A stretch of DNA of 9,830 nt from an uncultured Selenomonadaceae bacterium (GTDB lineage Bacteria; Bacillota; Negativicutes; Selenomonadales; Selenomonadaceae), in contig CAJOFG010000044.1 in the NCBI GenBank assembly GCA_905233965.1, positions 1-9,830 of the forward strand, in the 5' to 3' direction. The position numbers and the translations under genes were made by a program. Of the stretch, positions 1 through 7,412 are shown one piece after another. Position 1 is the stretch's first letter. Every line of letters begins with the position of its first letter. Under the pieces are notes generated by a model. It did not search any database and had not been told where the DNA came from. It saw nothing but the letters and a program-made list of their open reading frames with translations.

Positions 1-132
1 AAACGCACACGTCGGAAAAAAATTTCTCCGGCTGAAGAAATTCCGGACGAAAATATTTCCAAACCCAAACGCACACGTCGGAAAAAAATTTCTCCGGCTG
101 AAAATGTTCCGGAAGAAAAAATTTCGGTTGAA
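1..132 (+). repeat. 66-bp in-frame tandem repeat (22 residues), at least two copies
   Basis: Copy 1 is at 1-66 and copy 2 at 67-132. The first 36 bases of each (1-36 and 67-102) are identical and encode KRTRRKKISPAE. The remaining 30 bases have diverged (EIPDENISKP against NVPEEKISVE). The array touches the window edge, so more copies may lie upstream. It codes for a strongly basic, probably disordered tail ahead of the actin-like domain. Confidence 0.9.
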
Positions 133-2473
133 GAAAAAAATTCCAAGTCGAAGGGCGGACTTGCAAATATTTCCGCGCCGCCTGAAAAAATTGATTACAA
201 AAACGACGGCAACGAAAAAATTTTTGCACTCGACATCGGGACGCGAAGTGTCATCGGAATTGTCGCCGAAAAAAATTCCGACGGGAAACTTTCGATAATC
301 GCAACCCGCCGCGAAGAACACGAAACACGCGCCATGCTCGACGGACAAATTCATGACGTGCCGCAAGTTGCCGCCGTGATAAATCAAATTCGTTCCTCGC
401 TCGAAAAAGAAGTCGGCGAATTGAAAAGCGTTGCCGTTGCCGCCGCCGGACGTGCGCTCTACACAATGACGGCGACAGCCGAACTCGAAATTCACGGCGT
501 GATAACTCCGGAGCAACAAAGTACTTTGGATTTTTCCGGCGTTCAACTCGCGCAAGCCGAACTCGCCGCCTCGAACGCCATCGCCGACAAGACAACTTAT
601 TACTGCGTCGGGTTCAGCGTCATCAGTTACGAATTGGACGGCGTGAGGTTGAAAAGTTTAATCGGTCAGCGCGGAAAAAATGCGAAGGCAAAAGTTATCG
701 CAACTTTTTTGCCGGGACAAGTCATCGACTCCATGCAAAGCGCGTTGAAATATTCCAACCTCGAAATGAAAGCTTTGACACTCGAACCGATTGCCGCGAT
801 AAATGTTTTGATTCCTCCGACAATGCGCCATTTAAATTTGGTGCTCGTCGATATCGGAGCCGGCACTTCCGACGTTGCGATTACCAAAAACGGTTCGGTT
901 ATCGCTTACGGAATGGTTCCGGTTGCCGGCGATGAAATTACTGAGGCGATAAGTCAAAAATTTTTGCTCGACTTCAATGTTGCCGAAACGATTAAGCGGA
1001 AAGCGTCCGTCGGTGAACGCGCGGAATTTAACGATATTCTCGGCATGACGCACGAATTGCCCGCCGACGAAATTATTTCTCCGATAACCGACAACATAAT
1101 CCATCTCGCAAAATCAATTTCAAAAACAATTTTGGAATTGAACGGCGGCGAAACTCCTCAAGCCGTGATGTTGGTCGGCGGCGGAGCTTTGACTCCGAAT
1201 TTGCAAAAGTATGTCGCCGAATCTTTGAAGATGCCGGAAATTCGTGTCGGCGTTCGCAAACCGGATGTCGTTGACGGATTAACCGGCGTTCCGAAAGAAC
1301 TTTGTTTGCCGGACGCGGTAACACCTCTGGGAATTTTGAAAATCGCATCGGGTCACACGCTCCACTTTTTGTCCGTCACCGTGAACGGGGAAGATTACAG
1401 CCTGTTCCATTTTCGCCGGCTCAAAGTCAGCGACGCACTCTTAAACGCCGGTATCCAACTTCGCAAATGGAACGGAAAACCGGGACTCGGTTTAATGGTG
1501 ACGATTGACGGAGAGAAAAAATTTTTTCCGGGCAGTATGGGAACGCCGGCGAAGTTGACTTTGAACGGAGAGCCGGCAACTTTGGAAACGGAAATTGAAA
1601 ATCACGCGGCAATAAAAGTTGAACACGGCGAAGACGGAATTTCTCCGGCGTTGCAACTTTCCGACGTTGTAAAACCGGAAGAAGGTTTCAACGTGTTCAT
1701 CAACGGCAAAGAAACTCCGGTCACTCCGAAATTGACAGTCAACGACGAAGTGAGTTTGCCGACGCGACTTTTGAAAGACGGCGACGAAATTCGGACAATC
1801 GCACCCCGAACGATCGGTGAAGTCCTCCGGCTTGCCGGCTACCCGCCGACCGGGAAAAAAATTCATTACAAACTCAACGGAAAAAAATCTCACTACACTT
1901 GCACGCCGGAAATTTTGCTCGACGAAGGCGAAGTTCAAATTTCCCTTCCGATTCACGCCGGCGACAAAATTGAATACATCGCGAAGGAAAATCCGAAAGT
2001 TTCCGACATCATCAGTATTTCCGGAATAAATTCGTCGGTGAAAATTTTTTACAACGGAAAAGAATTTGACATTCCGACGCGGGCGACGATTGATTTGACG
2101 GTGAACGGACGACCGGCAACGATGAACACTTTGATTGACGACGACGCGGAGATTGAATACCAAAAGACGGATCAAAAATCCGTTATCGTCAGCGATGCAC
2201 TTCTCGCCGTGAATTTCACGCCGCCCGATCCGAAAAGCCGGATGTCGCCCGGTCGATTTTGCAGATTCGCTGAACGACGGGGACAAACTCGAAATAATTT
2301 TGAAAACTCCGGAAGGTGTCGAACTCAAAGATGCCGGCGACAAAGAAATTCCGGTCGGCAACCTGAACGAAACGACTTTGCCCGGCTCCGACATTCCGTC
2401 CGGCAAAACTCCGATGAGGGAATTGACTGCGCGGAGAAAATTGACCATTCAAGATTTTATTCGCAACGATTGA
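1..2473 (+). CDS. FtsA/PilM-type actin-fold ATPase with long C-terminal repeat region; 5' partial, frameshifted near its end
   Basis: The frame is open from base 1, so the start lies outside the window; the first in-frame ATG (334) falls inside the ATPase fold and is not the start. In-window residues 1-70 are a charged, repeat-bearing tail. The actin-like fold follows: phosphate-1 motif ALDIGTRSVIGIV (about residue 78), phosphate-2 motif LVDIGAGTSDVAI (about 282) and adenosine motif MLVGGGALTPN (about 390). FtsA/PilM proteins are membrane-linked filament-forming ATPases of division or pilus assembly; which role applies here is unknown. Residues of about 450-825 form beta-rich modules with recurring V/I-N-G turns. 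Near 2241-2256 the frame breaks. Read straight on, the protein becomes Arg-rich and ends at 2568 inside the next gene. One frame over it continues as RPVDFADSLNDGDKLEIIL and stops at 2471-2473, 12 bases before the next start. I take the latter as the original end. The family call is firm, the cellular function is not. Confidence 0.82.
2241..2256 (+). other. Apparent frameshift site in the FtsA-like gene
   Basis: Upstream of this point the frame with codons starting at 1, 4, 7 and so on gives family-like protein (VSDALLAVNFTPPDPKS). Downstream only the frame one base later does (RPVDFADSLNDGDKLEI). That second frame has a stop at 2210-2212, so the switch must lie after it. The shift equals one extra base, or a loss of 3n+2 bases. 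Earlier modules place a strand plus VNG directly before RPA/KEF-type residues, as in LTVNGRPATMNT at about 2095, and here that strand is missing. A small deletion of roughly 20 bases therefore fits better than a single insertion. Confidence 0.7.
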
Positions 2474-2485
2474 GGAAAAATTTTT

Positions 2486-3733
2486 ATGATTCATGTTTGT
2501 TTCGGTCTGCACGACAAGACAGGGAAATATTCAAAATTTACGGGAACGGCGATTGTTTCGATTTTTGAAAATACTTCCACCCCCCCCCATGAGATTACCG
2601 TTCACATTTTGCACGACAACACTTTGAGCGACGGCAACCGGAAAAAATTTTTGCAACTCGCCGAACGTTACGAACAACAAATAAATTTTTACAACGTCGA
2701 AGAGATTTGCCCGGAAAAAATTTCGGAAATAAAAAATTTAATTCCCGGCGCAGAAGAGTCCAGATTTACCGCCGGCGCATTGTATCGGCTCGTAATTGTC
2801 TGCGTCCTGCCGGAAGAAATTGAAAAGGCAATTTATTTCGATTCCGATATGCTGATTCACGCCGACATAAAAAATTTGTGGGACACCGACTTGGGCGAAA
2901 AATTTATCGCCGCAGTTCCGGAGTCGGAGGCAGATATAATTTGTTTCAAAAATTTGACTGCCGCACGTCATTACCTGATAACTTCCGGGCGCGTGAAATT
3001 TGAAAATTATTTCAACTCTGCCGTCCTCGTCATGAATTTGAAAAAATTGAGAACGTCAAAAAATATTTTGGACGAAGGGATAAAATTTATCGCAGAACAT
3101 ACCGAATGTATTTATTTCGACCAGGATATTTTGAATTATTGTTTCGCCGGCGATTACGTCAAACTCCCGAATAATTTCGACAGATTCGTTCCCGACCTCA
3201 GACGACACGAATTGAATCCGATGCCGGAGCAAGACCGAATTTATCATTACACCGGACCGAATCCGACTTTCGATTTTTCCGACAATCTCAGCCGGCTTTA
3301 TCTTGAGTATTTCACAAAAACGACTTGGTTCGATATTGATTTCTTAAAAAATATTTCGGAGGGATTTCACAAGTTTAACGCCGAACAAAAAGATTTCGCG
3401 ACGGCAATTTCTGCGGTAGTCTCCGGAAAGACGCGTGCATTTTGTGCGGTGCCGGAGAATATCGAATTTTTGAAACAAGCTTTCTACATTCGGGACGACG
3501 AAGAAATTATTCCTTACGAGTCGCCGGAAAGTTTGAAAAAGTTGGTTAAGTCGATTAAAAAATCTCACGGCAAAAATATTTTTTTCATTCTCTTGACGGA
3601 ATACGGGGATATACGTGAAACTTTGCAAAGTGACGGATTGGAAGAGTGGACGCATTTTGTAAACGCCGTCGATTTTTTGTCGGACGCTCACGGTATTCCG
3701 TTCAAATCTTATTTTATTGTTCAAGCGATGTAA
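2486..3733 (+). CDS. Glycosyltransferase family 8 protein with C-terminal extension
   Basis: This is a predicted GT-A fold glycosyltransferase that moves a sugar from a nucleotide-sugar donor, probably onto a surface glycan such as lipopolysaccharide; donor and acceptor cannot be read from sequence. The ATG has an AGGA site 5-10 bases upstream that overlaps the stop of the preceding gene. The N-terminus has the GT8 pattern SIFENTS then VTVHILHDNTL. The metal-binding DxD motif is D119-S-D121 in AIYFDSDMLI, followed by FNSAVLVMNLKKLR and FDQDILNYCF. The usual late HxxGxxKPW motif is present only as H254-Y-T-G257-P-N-P-T-F, without the lysine. Residues of about 275-415 form an extra domain that I cannot name; its ILLTEYGDIRETL and later VDFLSDAHGIPF resemble a small alpha/beta domain. 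Nine consecutive C at codons 32-35 make the reading frame vulnerable to slippage. Confidence 0.88.
   Translation: MIHVCFGLHDKTGKYSKFTGTAIVSIFENTSTPPHEITVHILHDNTLSDGNRKKFLQLAERYEQQINFYNVEEICPEKISEIKNLIPGAEESRFTAGALYRLVIVCVLPEEIEKAIYFDSDMLIHADIKNLWDTDLGEKFIAAVPESEADIICFKNLTAARHYLITSGRVKFENYFNSAVLVMNLKKLRTSKNILDEGIKFIAEHTECIYFDQDILNYCFAGDYVKLPNNFDRFVPDLRRHELNPMPEQDRIYHYTGPNPTFDFSDNLSRLYLEYFTKTTWFDIDFLKNISEGFHKFNAEQKDFATAISAVVSGKTRAFCAVPENIEFLKQAFYIRDDEEIIPYESPESLKKLVKSIKKSHGKNIFFILLTEYGDIRETLQSDGLEEWTHFVNAVDFLSDAHGIPFKSYFIVQAM
2580..2588 (+). repeat. Poly-C tract (9 C) within the glycosyltransferase gene
   Basis: Nine C in a row, by far the longest G/C homopolymer in the window, sit at codons 32-35 of the 415-codon gene. 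With nine C the frame is open. With ten C the next codons read CCA TGA, an immediate stop. With eight C a TGA follows 12 codons after the tract. The tract could act as a slipped-strand on/off switch or be a sequencing-error hotspot. Confidence 0.85.
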
Positions 3734-3754
3734 TTTCAGGAAGGAGGAATTTTT

Positions 3755-4201
3755 ATGAAATTGGTTATAGGTTCGGATCACGGCGGTGTCGATTTGAAAG
3801 AAGAAGTAAAAATGGTTCTGAAAGAATTTCGCGACATTGAAGTTACCGACGTCGGAACTTTCGGAACGGATTCGGTGGACTATCCGGACATTGCCGAAAA
3901 AGTTTGCAATGCGATAATGTCAGGGAAAGCGGACAGAGGAATTTTGCTTTGCGGAACCGGTCTCGGAATTTCAATCGCCGCGAACAAATTCAAAGGGATT
4001 CGTTGCGCCGTCTGTCACGATGTTTTTTCCGCGAAGATGTCGCGCTCGCACAACGACGCAAATGTTTTGGCGATGGGCGGCAGAGTAATCGGATTCGGTT
4101 CTGCCGGCGAAGTCGTCCGCGCATGGATAACGACGGAATTTTCCGGGGGTCGTCACGCACGGCGAATAAATAAAATTTCGGAATTGGAAAATCGTAAATA
4201 A
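3755..4201 (+). CDS. rpiB: Ribose-5-phosphate isomerase B
   Basis: This cytoplasmic enzyme interconverts ribose 5-phosphate and ribulose 5-phosphate in the non-oxidative pentose phosphate pathway, supplying ribose for nucleotides. The 148-residue length is normal for the RpiB/LacAB family. Visible signatures are IGSDHGG (D8, H9) at the N-terminus, GILLCGTGLGISIAANK with the expected catalytic Cys66, HNDANVL with His99, and GGRHARRI near the C-terminus. Cys66 and His99 match the numbering of the Escherichia coli enzyme as I recall it. The ATG follows an ideal AAGGAGG site (3741-3747) in the 21-base gap after the glycosyltransferase, so the two may share a transcript. No promoter is evident in that gap. 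ahcY starts 27 bases downstream. Nothing is unusual in the protein. Confidence 0.97.
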   Translation: MKLVIGSDHGGVDLKEEVKMVLKEFRDIEVTDVGTFGTDSVDYPDIAEKVCNAIMSGKADRGILLCGTGLGISIAANKFKGIRCAVCHDVFSAKMSRSHNDANVLAMGGRVIGFGSAGEVVRAWITTEFSGGRHARRINKISELENRK

Positions 4202-4215
4202 AAAAAATTTTTTTT

Positions 4216-4221
4216 GGAGGA
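4216..4221 (+). promoter_or_regulatory. Ribosome binding site that fixes the ahcY start
   Basis: GGAGGA lies 7 bases before the ATG at 4229. An in-frame TTG at 4214 would place this site inside the coding region and has no site of its own, so it is not used. Confidence 0.85.
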
Positions 4222-4228
4222 AATATTC

Positions 4229-5467
4229 ATGGATTCAATCGTAAAAGACATTTCACTTGCACCGAACGGTCACGCAAAAATCGAATGGGTAAAAAATTTT
4301 ATGCCGGTCATGTCGGCAATCGAAAGAGCTTTTAAAGATTCAAAACCGCTTGCCGGAAAAAAAATTGCAATCGCTCTTCACGTCGAAGCGAAAACCGGAT
4401 ACATGGTCGAAGTTTTCCGCAACGCCGGAGCAGAAGTCGCTTTGACCGGCTGCAATCCCCTTTCAACTCAAGACGACGTTGCCGCCGCGCTCGTTGAGGA
4501 CGGCATAACCGTTTTTGCCAAACACGGTTGCACGCCGGAAGAGTACGACGAGCTTTTAAACAAAACTCTCGACATTGAACCGGATTTGATAATCGACGAC
4601 GGCGGCGACTTGGTAAAAATGATTCACGCCAAACGCCGCGAACTCATTCCGAAAATTATCGGCGGCTCGGAAGAAACGACGACCGGCGTTATCCGTTTAA
4701 AATCTATGGAGCGGCGCGGCGAATTGGAATTTCCGATGATCGCGGCGAACGATGCTTACTGCAAATACCTTTTCGACAATCGCTACGGCACCGGACAATC
4801 GACTTGGGACGGAATCATGAGGACGACAAATCTTGTCGTCGCCGGGAAAAATGTTGTCATTGCCGGATACGGTTGGTGCGGAAAAGGTGCGGCGATGAGA
4901 GCAAAGGGTCTCGGCGCAAACGTAATCGTCACGGAAGTTGATCCGATTAAAGCGATTGAGGCTGTCTTTGACGGTTTCCGGGTCATGCCGATGAAAGAGG
5001 CGGCGAAAATCGGCGACGTTTTCCTCACGCTCACCGGCGACAAAGACGTTATCACCGAAGAACATTTCCCGCTGATGAAAAACGGAGTCGTCCTCGCAAA
5101 TTCCGGACACTTCGACGTTGAAATAAATATTCCGCAACTCGAAAGTCAATCGACGAGCCGGAAAACCGTTCGTCACAATGTGGAAGAATTTTTGCAAAAG
5201 GACGGACGAAAAATTTATTTGCTTGCGGAAGGTCGCCTGGTAAATCTTGCGTCCGGCGACGGACACCCGGCTGAGATTATGGATTTGAGTTTCGCCGTTC
5301 AATTTTTCAGTATCTCATTCCTCGTTCAACGTCACGCCGAATTGAAAAAACAAGTCTACCTCATACCGAACGAAATCAACACGCAAATTGCCGAAATAAA
5401 ACTTGAGGCGGCGGGAGTAAAAATCGACAAGCTGACCGAAGAGCAAAAAGCTTATCTCAATCAGTAA
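4229..5467 (+). CDS. ahcY: Adenosylhomocysteinase, short Thermotoga/archaeal type (possibly S-inosylhomocysteine hydrolase)
   Basis: This NAD-dependent cytoplasmic hydrolase splits S-adenosylhomocysteine, the inhibitory by-product of methylation, to homocysteine and a nucleoside. At 412 residues it is the short form, lacking the insertion and extra tail of the longer bacterial/eukaryotic type. Signatures include NPLSTQDDVAAAL, the stretch ending in GGSEETTTGV, FDNRYGTGQSTWDGIMR, the NAD-binding GYGWCGKG (213-220), NSGHFDVEI and HPAEIMDLSFAVQ. The substrate pocket reads L50-H-V-E-A-K-T56 where typical long-form enzymes read LHMT. From memory, the short-form enzymes of Thermotoga and Methanocaldococcus also have HLEAKT, and the Methanocaldococcus one (Mj1388) was reported to prefer S-inosylhomocysteine. 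mtaD follows 23 bases later, making the inosyl substrate plausible here. The family is certain; substrate preference is open. Confidence 0.95.
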   Translation: MDSIVKDISLAPNGHAKIEWVKNFMPVMSAIERAFKDSKPLAGKKIAIALHVEAKTGYMVEVFRNAGAEVALTGCNPLSTQDDVAAALVEDGITVFAKHGCTPEEYDELLNKTLDIEPDLIIDDGGDLVKMIHAKRRELIPKIIGGSEETTTGVIRLKSMERRGELEFPMIAANDAYCKYLFDNRYGTGQSTWDGIMRTTNLVVAGKNVVIAGYGWCGKGAAMRAKGLGANVIVTEVDPIKAIEAVFDGFRVMPMKEAAKIGDVFLTLTGDKDVITEEHFPLMKNGVVLANSGHFDVEINIPQLESQSTSRKTVRHNVEEFLQKDGRKIYLLAEGRLVNLASGDGHPAEIMDLSFAVQFFSISFLVQRHAELKKQVYLIPNEINTQIAEIKLEAAGVKIDKLTEEQKAYLNQ

Positions 5468-5490
5468 AAATTTTTTCGGAGGAAAACGAA

Positions 5491-6783
5491 ATGCCTTTTG
5501 AAAACGAAATAATAATTCGCAACGTGAAAATTTTAAATCCTGACGGAAAGGTTGAAGTCGGAAACATTTTCATCAAAGACGACAAAATTTCCCGAATTTC
5601 CGGAGTCGACGACGTTGCGATTAACGCCGGAAACATTATCGACGGGAGCGGAAAATTTGCCGTTCCCGGTTTCGTCAACGCACACACTCACGCCTCGATG
5701 ACTTTGTTGAGAAGTTATTCGGACGACAAAGCTTTGATGGATTGGCTCAACAAAGATATTTGGCCGATTGAAGCGAAGATGAACGCGAAAGATATTTACG
5801 CCGGCGCGGCACTTGCCGCCGTCGAAATGATTCGCGGCGGAACGACGGCTTTTATTGATATGTACGGACCGAACATGGAGGAAGTCGCAAAGGTTGTCGA
5901 AGAATCCGGGTTGCGCGGAATTTTGTCGCGTGGAATAATCGGAGTTGCCGACGGCGATAAAAAGTTGGAGGAGAACGTCGAACTTTACAAAAATTTTCAC
6001 GGAAAAGCCGACGGAAGAATTACCGTTATGTTCGGACCTCATGCAATTTACACCTGCCCGCCGGAATTTTTGAAAAAAGTTTATGACGCGGCGGCGAAAT
6101 TCGGAGCGGAAATTCACATTCACATGAACGAAACGCGGGACGAAATTAACGAGTGCCAAAAAAATTACGGCAAACGACCTTTTGAAGTCGTCGCCGAAAC
6201 CGGTTTGTTCGACTTGGGAACGGTTGCCGCTCACTGTGTTTGGTTGAGTGACGAGGAGATAAAAATTATTCGCGACAAAAAAATTCGCGTGGCGCACAAT
6301 CCCGGCAGCAACATGAAACTTGCAAGCGGCATCGCTCCGGTGACAAAACTTTTGCGCGAAGGAATTACGGTTGCTCTCGGCACGGACGGAACGTCCAGCA
6401 ACAACAATTTGGATATGATTGAAGAAATTCGGCTTGCCGCGCTTTTGGCGAAAGTCGATACTCTCGACCCGTTGGTTGTTCCGGCATTTGAGGCAATCAA
6501 AATGGCGACGGAGAACGGAGCAAAGGCGGCGGGTTTGCAAAACGTCGGACGGATCGAAAAAGGGTACAAAGCGGACTTGATTTTGCTCGATATGAGCGGC
6601 GCGGATTGGCAACCGAATTACAATCCGGTTTCACTCCTCGCTTACTCGGCAAACTCTTCGGCTGTCGATACCGTCATCGTTGACGGAAAAATTTTGATGG
6701 AGAAACGCGAATTGAAAACTTTGGACGAAGAAAAAATTATTTCGGAGTTCAACGTCCGGGCAAATCGTTTGACCGGAAAATAA
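5491..6783 (+). CDS. mtaD: 5-methylthioadenosine/S-adenosylhomocysteine deaminase
   Basis: A metal-dependent amidohydrolase-superfamily enzyme predicted to deaminate S-adenosylhomocysteine to S-inosylhomocysteine and methylthioadenosine to methylthioinosine; some family members also take 5'-deoxyadenosine or adenosine. The 430-residue length is typical. The metal site is visible: H65-T-H67 in GFVNAHTHASM, H211 in HMNET with E214, H248 in AAHCVWLSDEE, and D299 in LGTDGTSSNNNLDM. HNPGSNMKLASG matches the MtaD/SsnA branch. The N- and C-terminal segments form the small beta domain of amidohydrolases, with ADLILLDM near the end. The ATG has a GGAGG site (5478-5482). Position directly after ahcY suggests joint transcription and a joint role in clearing S-adenosylhomocysteine. 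A likely terminator follows. Exact substrate range cannot be told from sequence. Confidence 0.95.
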   Translation: MPFENEIIIRNVKILNPDGKVEVGNIFIKDDKISRISGVDDVAINAGNIIDGSGKFAVPGFVNAHTHASMTLLRSYSDDKALMDWLNKDIWPIEAKMNAKDIYAGAALAAVEMIRGGTTAFIDMYGPNMEEVAKVVEESGLRGILSRGIIGVADGDKKLEENVELYKNFHGKADGRITVMFGPHAIYTCPPEFLKKVYDAAAKFGAEIHIHMNETRDEINECQKNYGKRPFEVVAETGLFDLGTVAAHCVWLSDEEIKIIRDKKIRVAHNPGSNMKLASGIAPVTKLLREGITVALGTDGTSSNNNLDMIEEIRLAALLAKVDTLDPLVVPAFEAIKMATENGAKAAGLQNVGRIEKGYKADLILLDMSGADWQPNYNPVSLLAYSANSSAVDTVIVDGKILMEKRELKTLDEEKIISEFNVRANRLTGK

Positions 6784-6806
6784 TTTGAGATGGATAAAAA
6801 ATTTTT

Positions 6807-6842
6807 TCCCCTTGATAAAAAATTTTCGCGGGGATTTTTTTT
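6807..6842 (+). terminator. Probable weak intrinsic terminator after mtaD
   Basis: TCCCC (6807-6811) can pair with GGGGA (6830-6834), followed by eight T (6835-6842). The stem is only 5 bp and the AT-rich loop is 18 bases, so termination may be leaky. It sits 24 bases after the mtaD stop, as expected for the end of that transcript. Confidence 0.55.
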
Positions 6843-6894
6843 GAGACGAATAAAAAAAATTTTTCCGGAAACGCAAAACTTATTTCGCCGGAAG

Positions 6895-6924
6895 TTGACA
6901 GCTTTTTATCGAATGTGTTAAACT
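6895..6924 (+). promoter_or_regulatory. SigA-type promoter for rplS
   Basis: A perfect -35 TTGACA (6895-6900) is followed by an 18-base spacer and TAAACT (6919-6924), four of six matches to TATAAT, with an extended -10 TG at 6916-6917. Transcription would begin near 6931, leaving a leader of about 60 bases before rplS. This is the only good consensus promoter I found in the window. Confidence 0.65.
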
Positions 6925-6937
6925 GCACGGGTTAAAA

Positions 6938-6980
6938 GGCGTTCCGCTGAAAAAATTTTTCATGAACGTCAAAGAGGAGG
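6938..6980 (+). promoter_or_regulatory. rplS leader hairpin and ribosome binding site
   Basis: GGCGTTC (6938-6944) can pair with GAACGTC (6964-6970) as a 7-bp stem with one G-U pair around a 19-base AT-rich loop. The stem ends right before the ribosome binding site AGAGGAGG (6973-6980), which is 11 bases from the ATG. Ribosomal-protein leaders often carry structures for feedback control, and an L19 leader family is known in Firmicutes; whether this belongs to it is untested. Confidence 0.4.
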
Positions 6981-6991
6981 AAAAATTTTAA

Positions 6992-7336
6992 ATGAACATC
7001 ATCGAAATTCTTGAAAAAGAACAACTCCGCGACGATATTCCGGAGTTCGGACCCGGCGATACCGTTCGGGTAAATGCAAAAATTGTCGAAGGTACGAGAG
7101 AACGCATCCAGGTTTTTGAAGGTGTCGTTATCGGCAGACAGGGAACCGGCGTTCGCGAAATGTTCACCGTTCGCCGCGTTTCTTACGGCGTGGGAGTGGA
7201 AAGAATGTTCCCGGTTCATTCGCCGCGTATCGAAAAAATTCAAGTCGTGCGGCGCGGTGCAGTCAGACGCGCCAAGCTTTATTATTTGCGTAAGCTTACA
7301 GGCAAGGCCGCTCGCATTAAGGAAAAGAAAAACTGA
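6992..7336 (+). CDS. rplS: Large ribosomal subunit protein bL19
   Basis: A structural protein of the 50S subunit, located at the interface with the 30S subunit. The 114-residue length is standard. Recognisable family blocks are [65 protein letters not shown] and [18 protein letters not shown]. The protein is basic, especially at the C-terminus. It has its own promoter, leader and strong ribosome binding site, and a strong terminator directly after it, so it is probably transcribed at high level largely on its own. It lies just ahead of lepB, an order common in Firmicutes. An in-frame ATG at 6962 gives only a nine-codon stretch ending in TAA immediately before this start, so it does not extend the gene. 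Confidence 0.98.
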   Translation: MNIIEILEKEQLRDDIPEFGPGDTVRVNAKIVEGTRERIQVFEGVVIGRQGTGVREMFTVRRVSYGVGVERMFPVHSPRIEKIQVVRRGAVRRAKLYYLRKLTGKAARIKEKKN

Positions 7337-7348
7337 AATTTGTTTCGC

Positions 7349-7386
7349 GAGGTCTGTTTGTCAATTCGGCAGACCTCATTTTTTTT
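7349..7386 (+). terminator. Intrinsic terminator between rplS and lepB
   Basis: A perfect 8-bp stem, GAGGTCTG (7349-7356) with CAGACCTC (7370-7377), has a 13-base loop and is followed by A and eight T (7379-7386). It starts 12 bases after the rplS stop and is the strongest terminator in the window. No promoter was seen between it and lepB, so lepB is either fed by read-through or has a weak promoter. Confidence 0.88.
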
Positions 7387-7412
7387 AGCATAAAAAATTT
7401 TGCGGAAGAAAA

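Noticed and set aside
2235..2260. Programmed ribosomal frameshift in the FtsA-like gene
   Set aside because: No slippery heptamer or downstream pseudoknot is visible, and the product would still lack a strand present in the other modules.
1492..2448. Long minus-strand open frame opposite the FtsA-like gene
   Set aside because: Its translation is rich in Arg, Asn and Phe with no family motif, as expected for the complement of this codon usage, and it has no ribosome binding site.
334..2568. FtsA-like gene as a complete gene starting at the ATG at 334 and ending at 2568
   Set aside because: The phosphate-1 motif lies upstream of 334 in the same open frame, and the last 100 or so residues are Arg-rich out-of-frame translation that overlaps the glycosyltransferase start.
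5533..6612. Long minus-strand open frame opposite mtaD
   Set aside because: Shadow of mtaD; composition is biased as in other antisense frames and the plus-strand gene has all its catalytic residues.
6856..6894. Second terminator hairpin (TTCCGG with CCGGAA) upstream of the rplS promoter
   Set aside because: The pairing CCGG is a very common tetramer in this window, and no T-run follows the right arm.
6962..6991. Nine-codon leader peptide (MNVKEEEKF) directly before rplS
   Set aside because: It has no ribosome binding site; its GAG GAG GAA codons are simply the rplS ribosome binding site, and its TAA next to the ATG can arise by chance in A/T-rich sequence.
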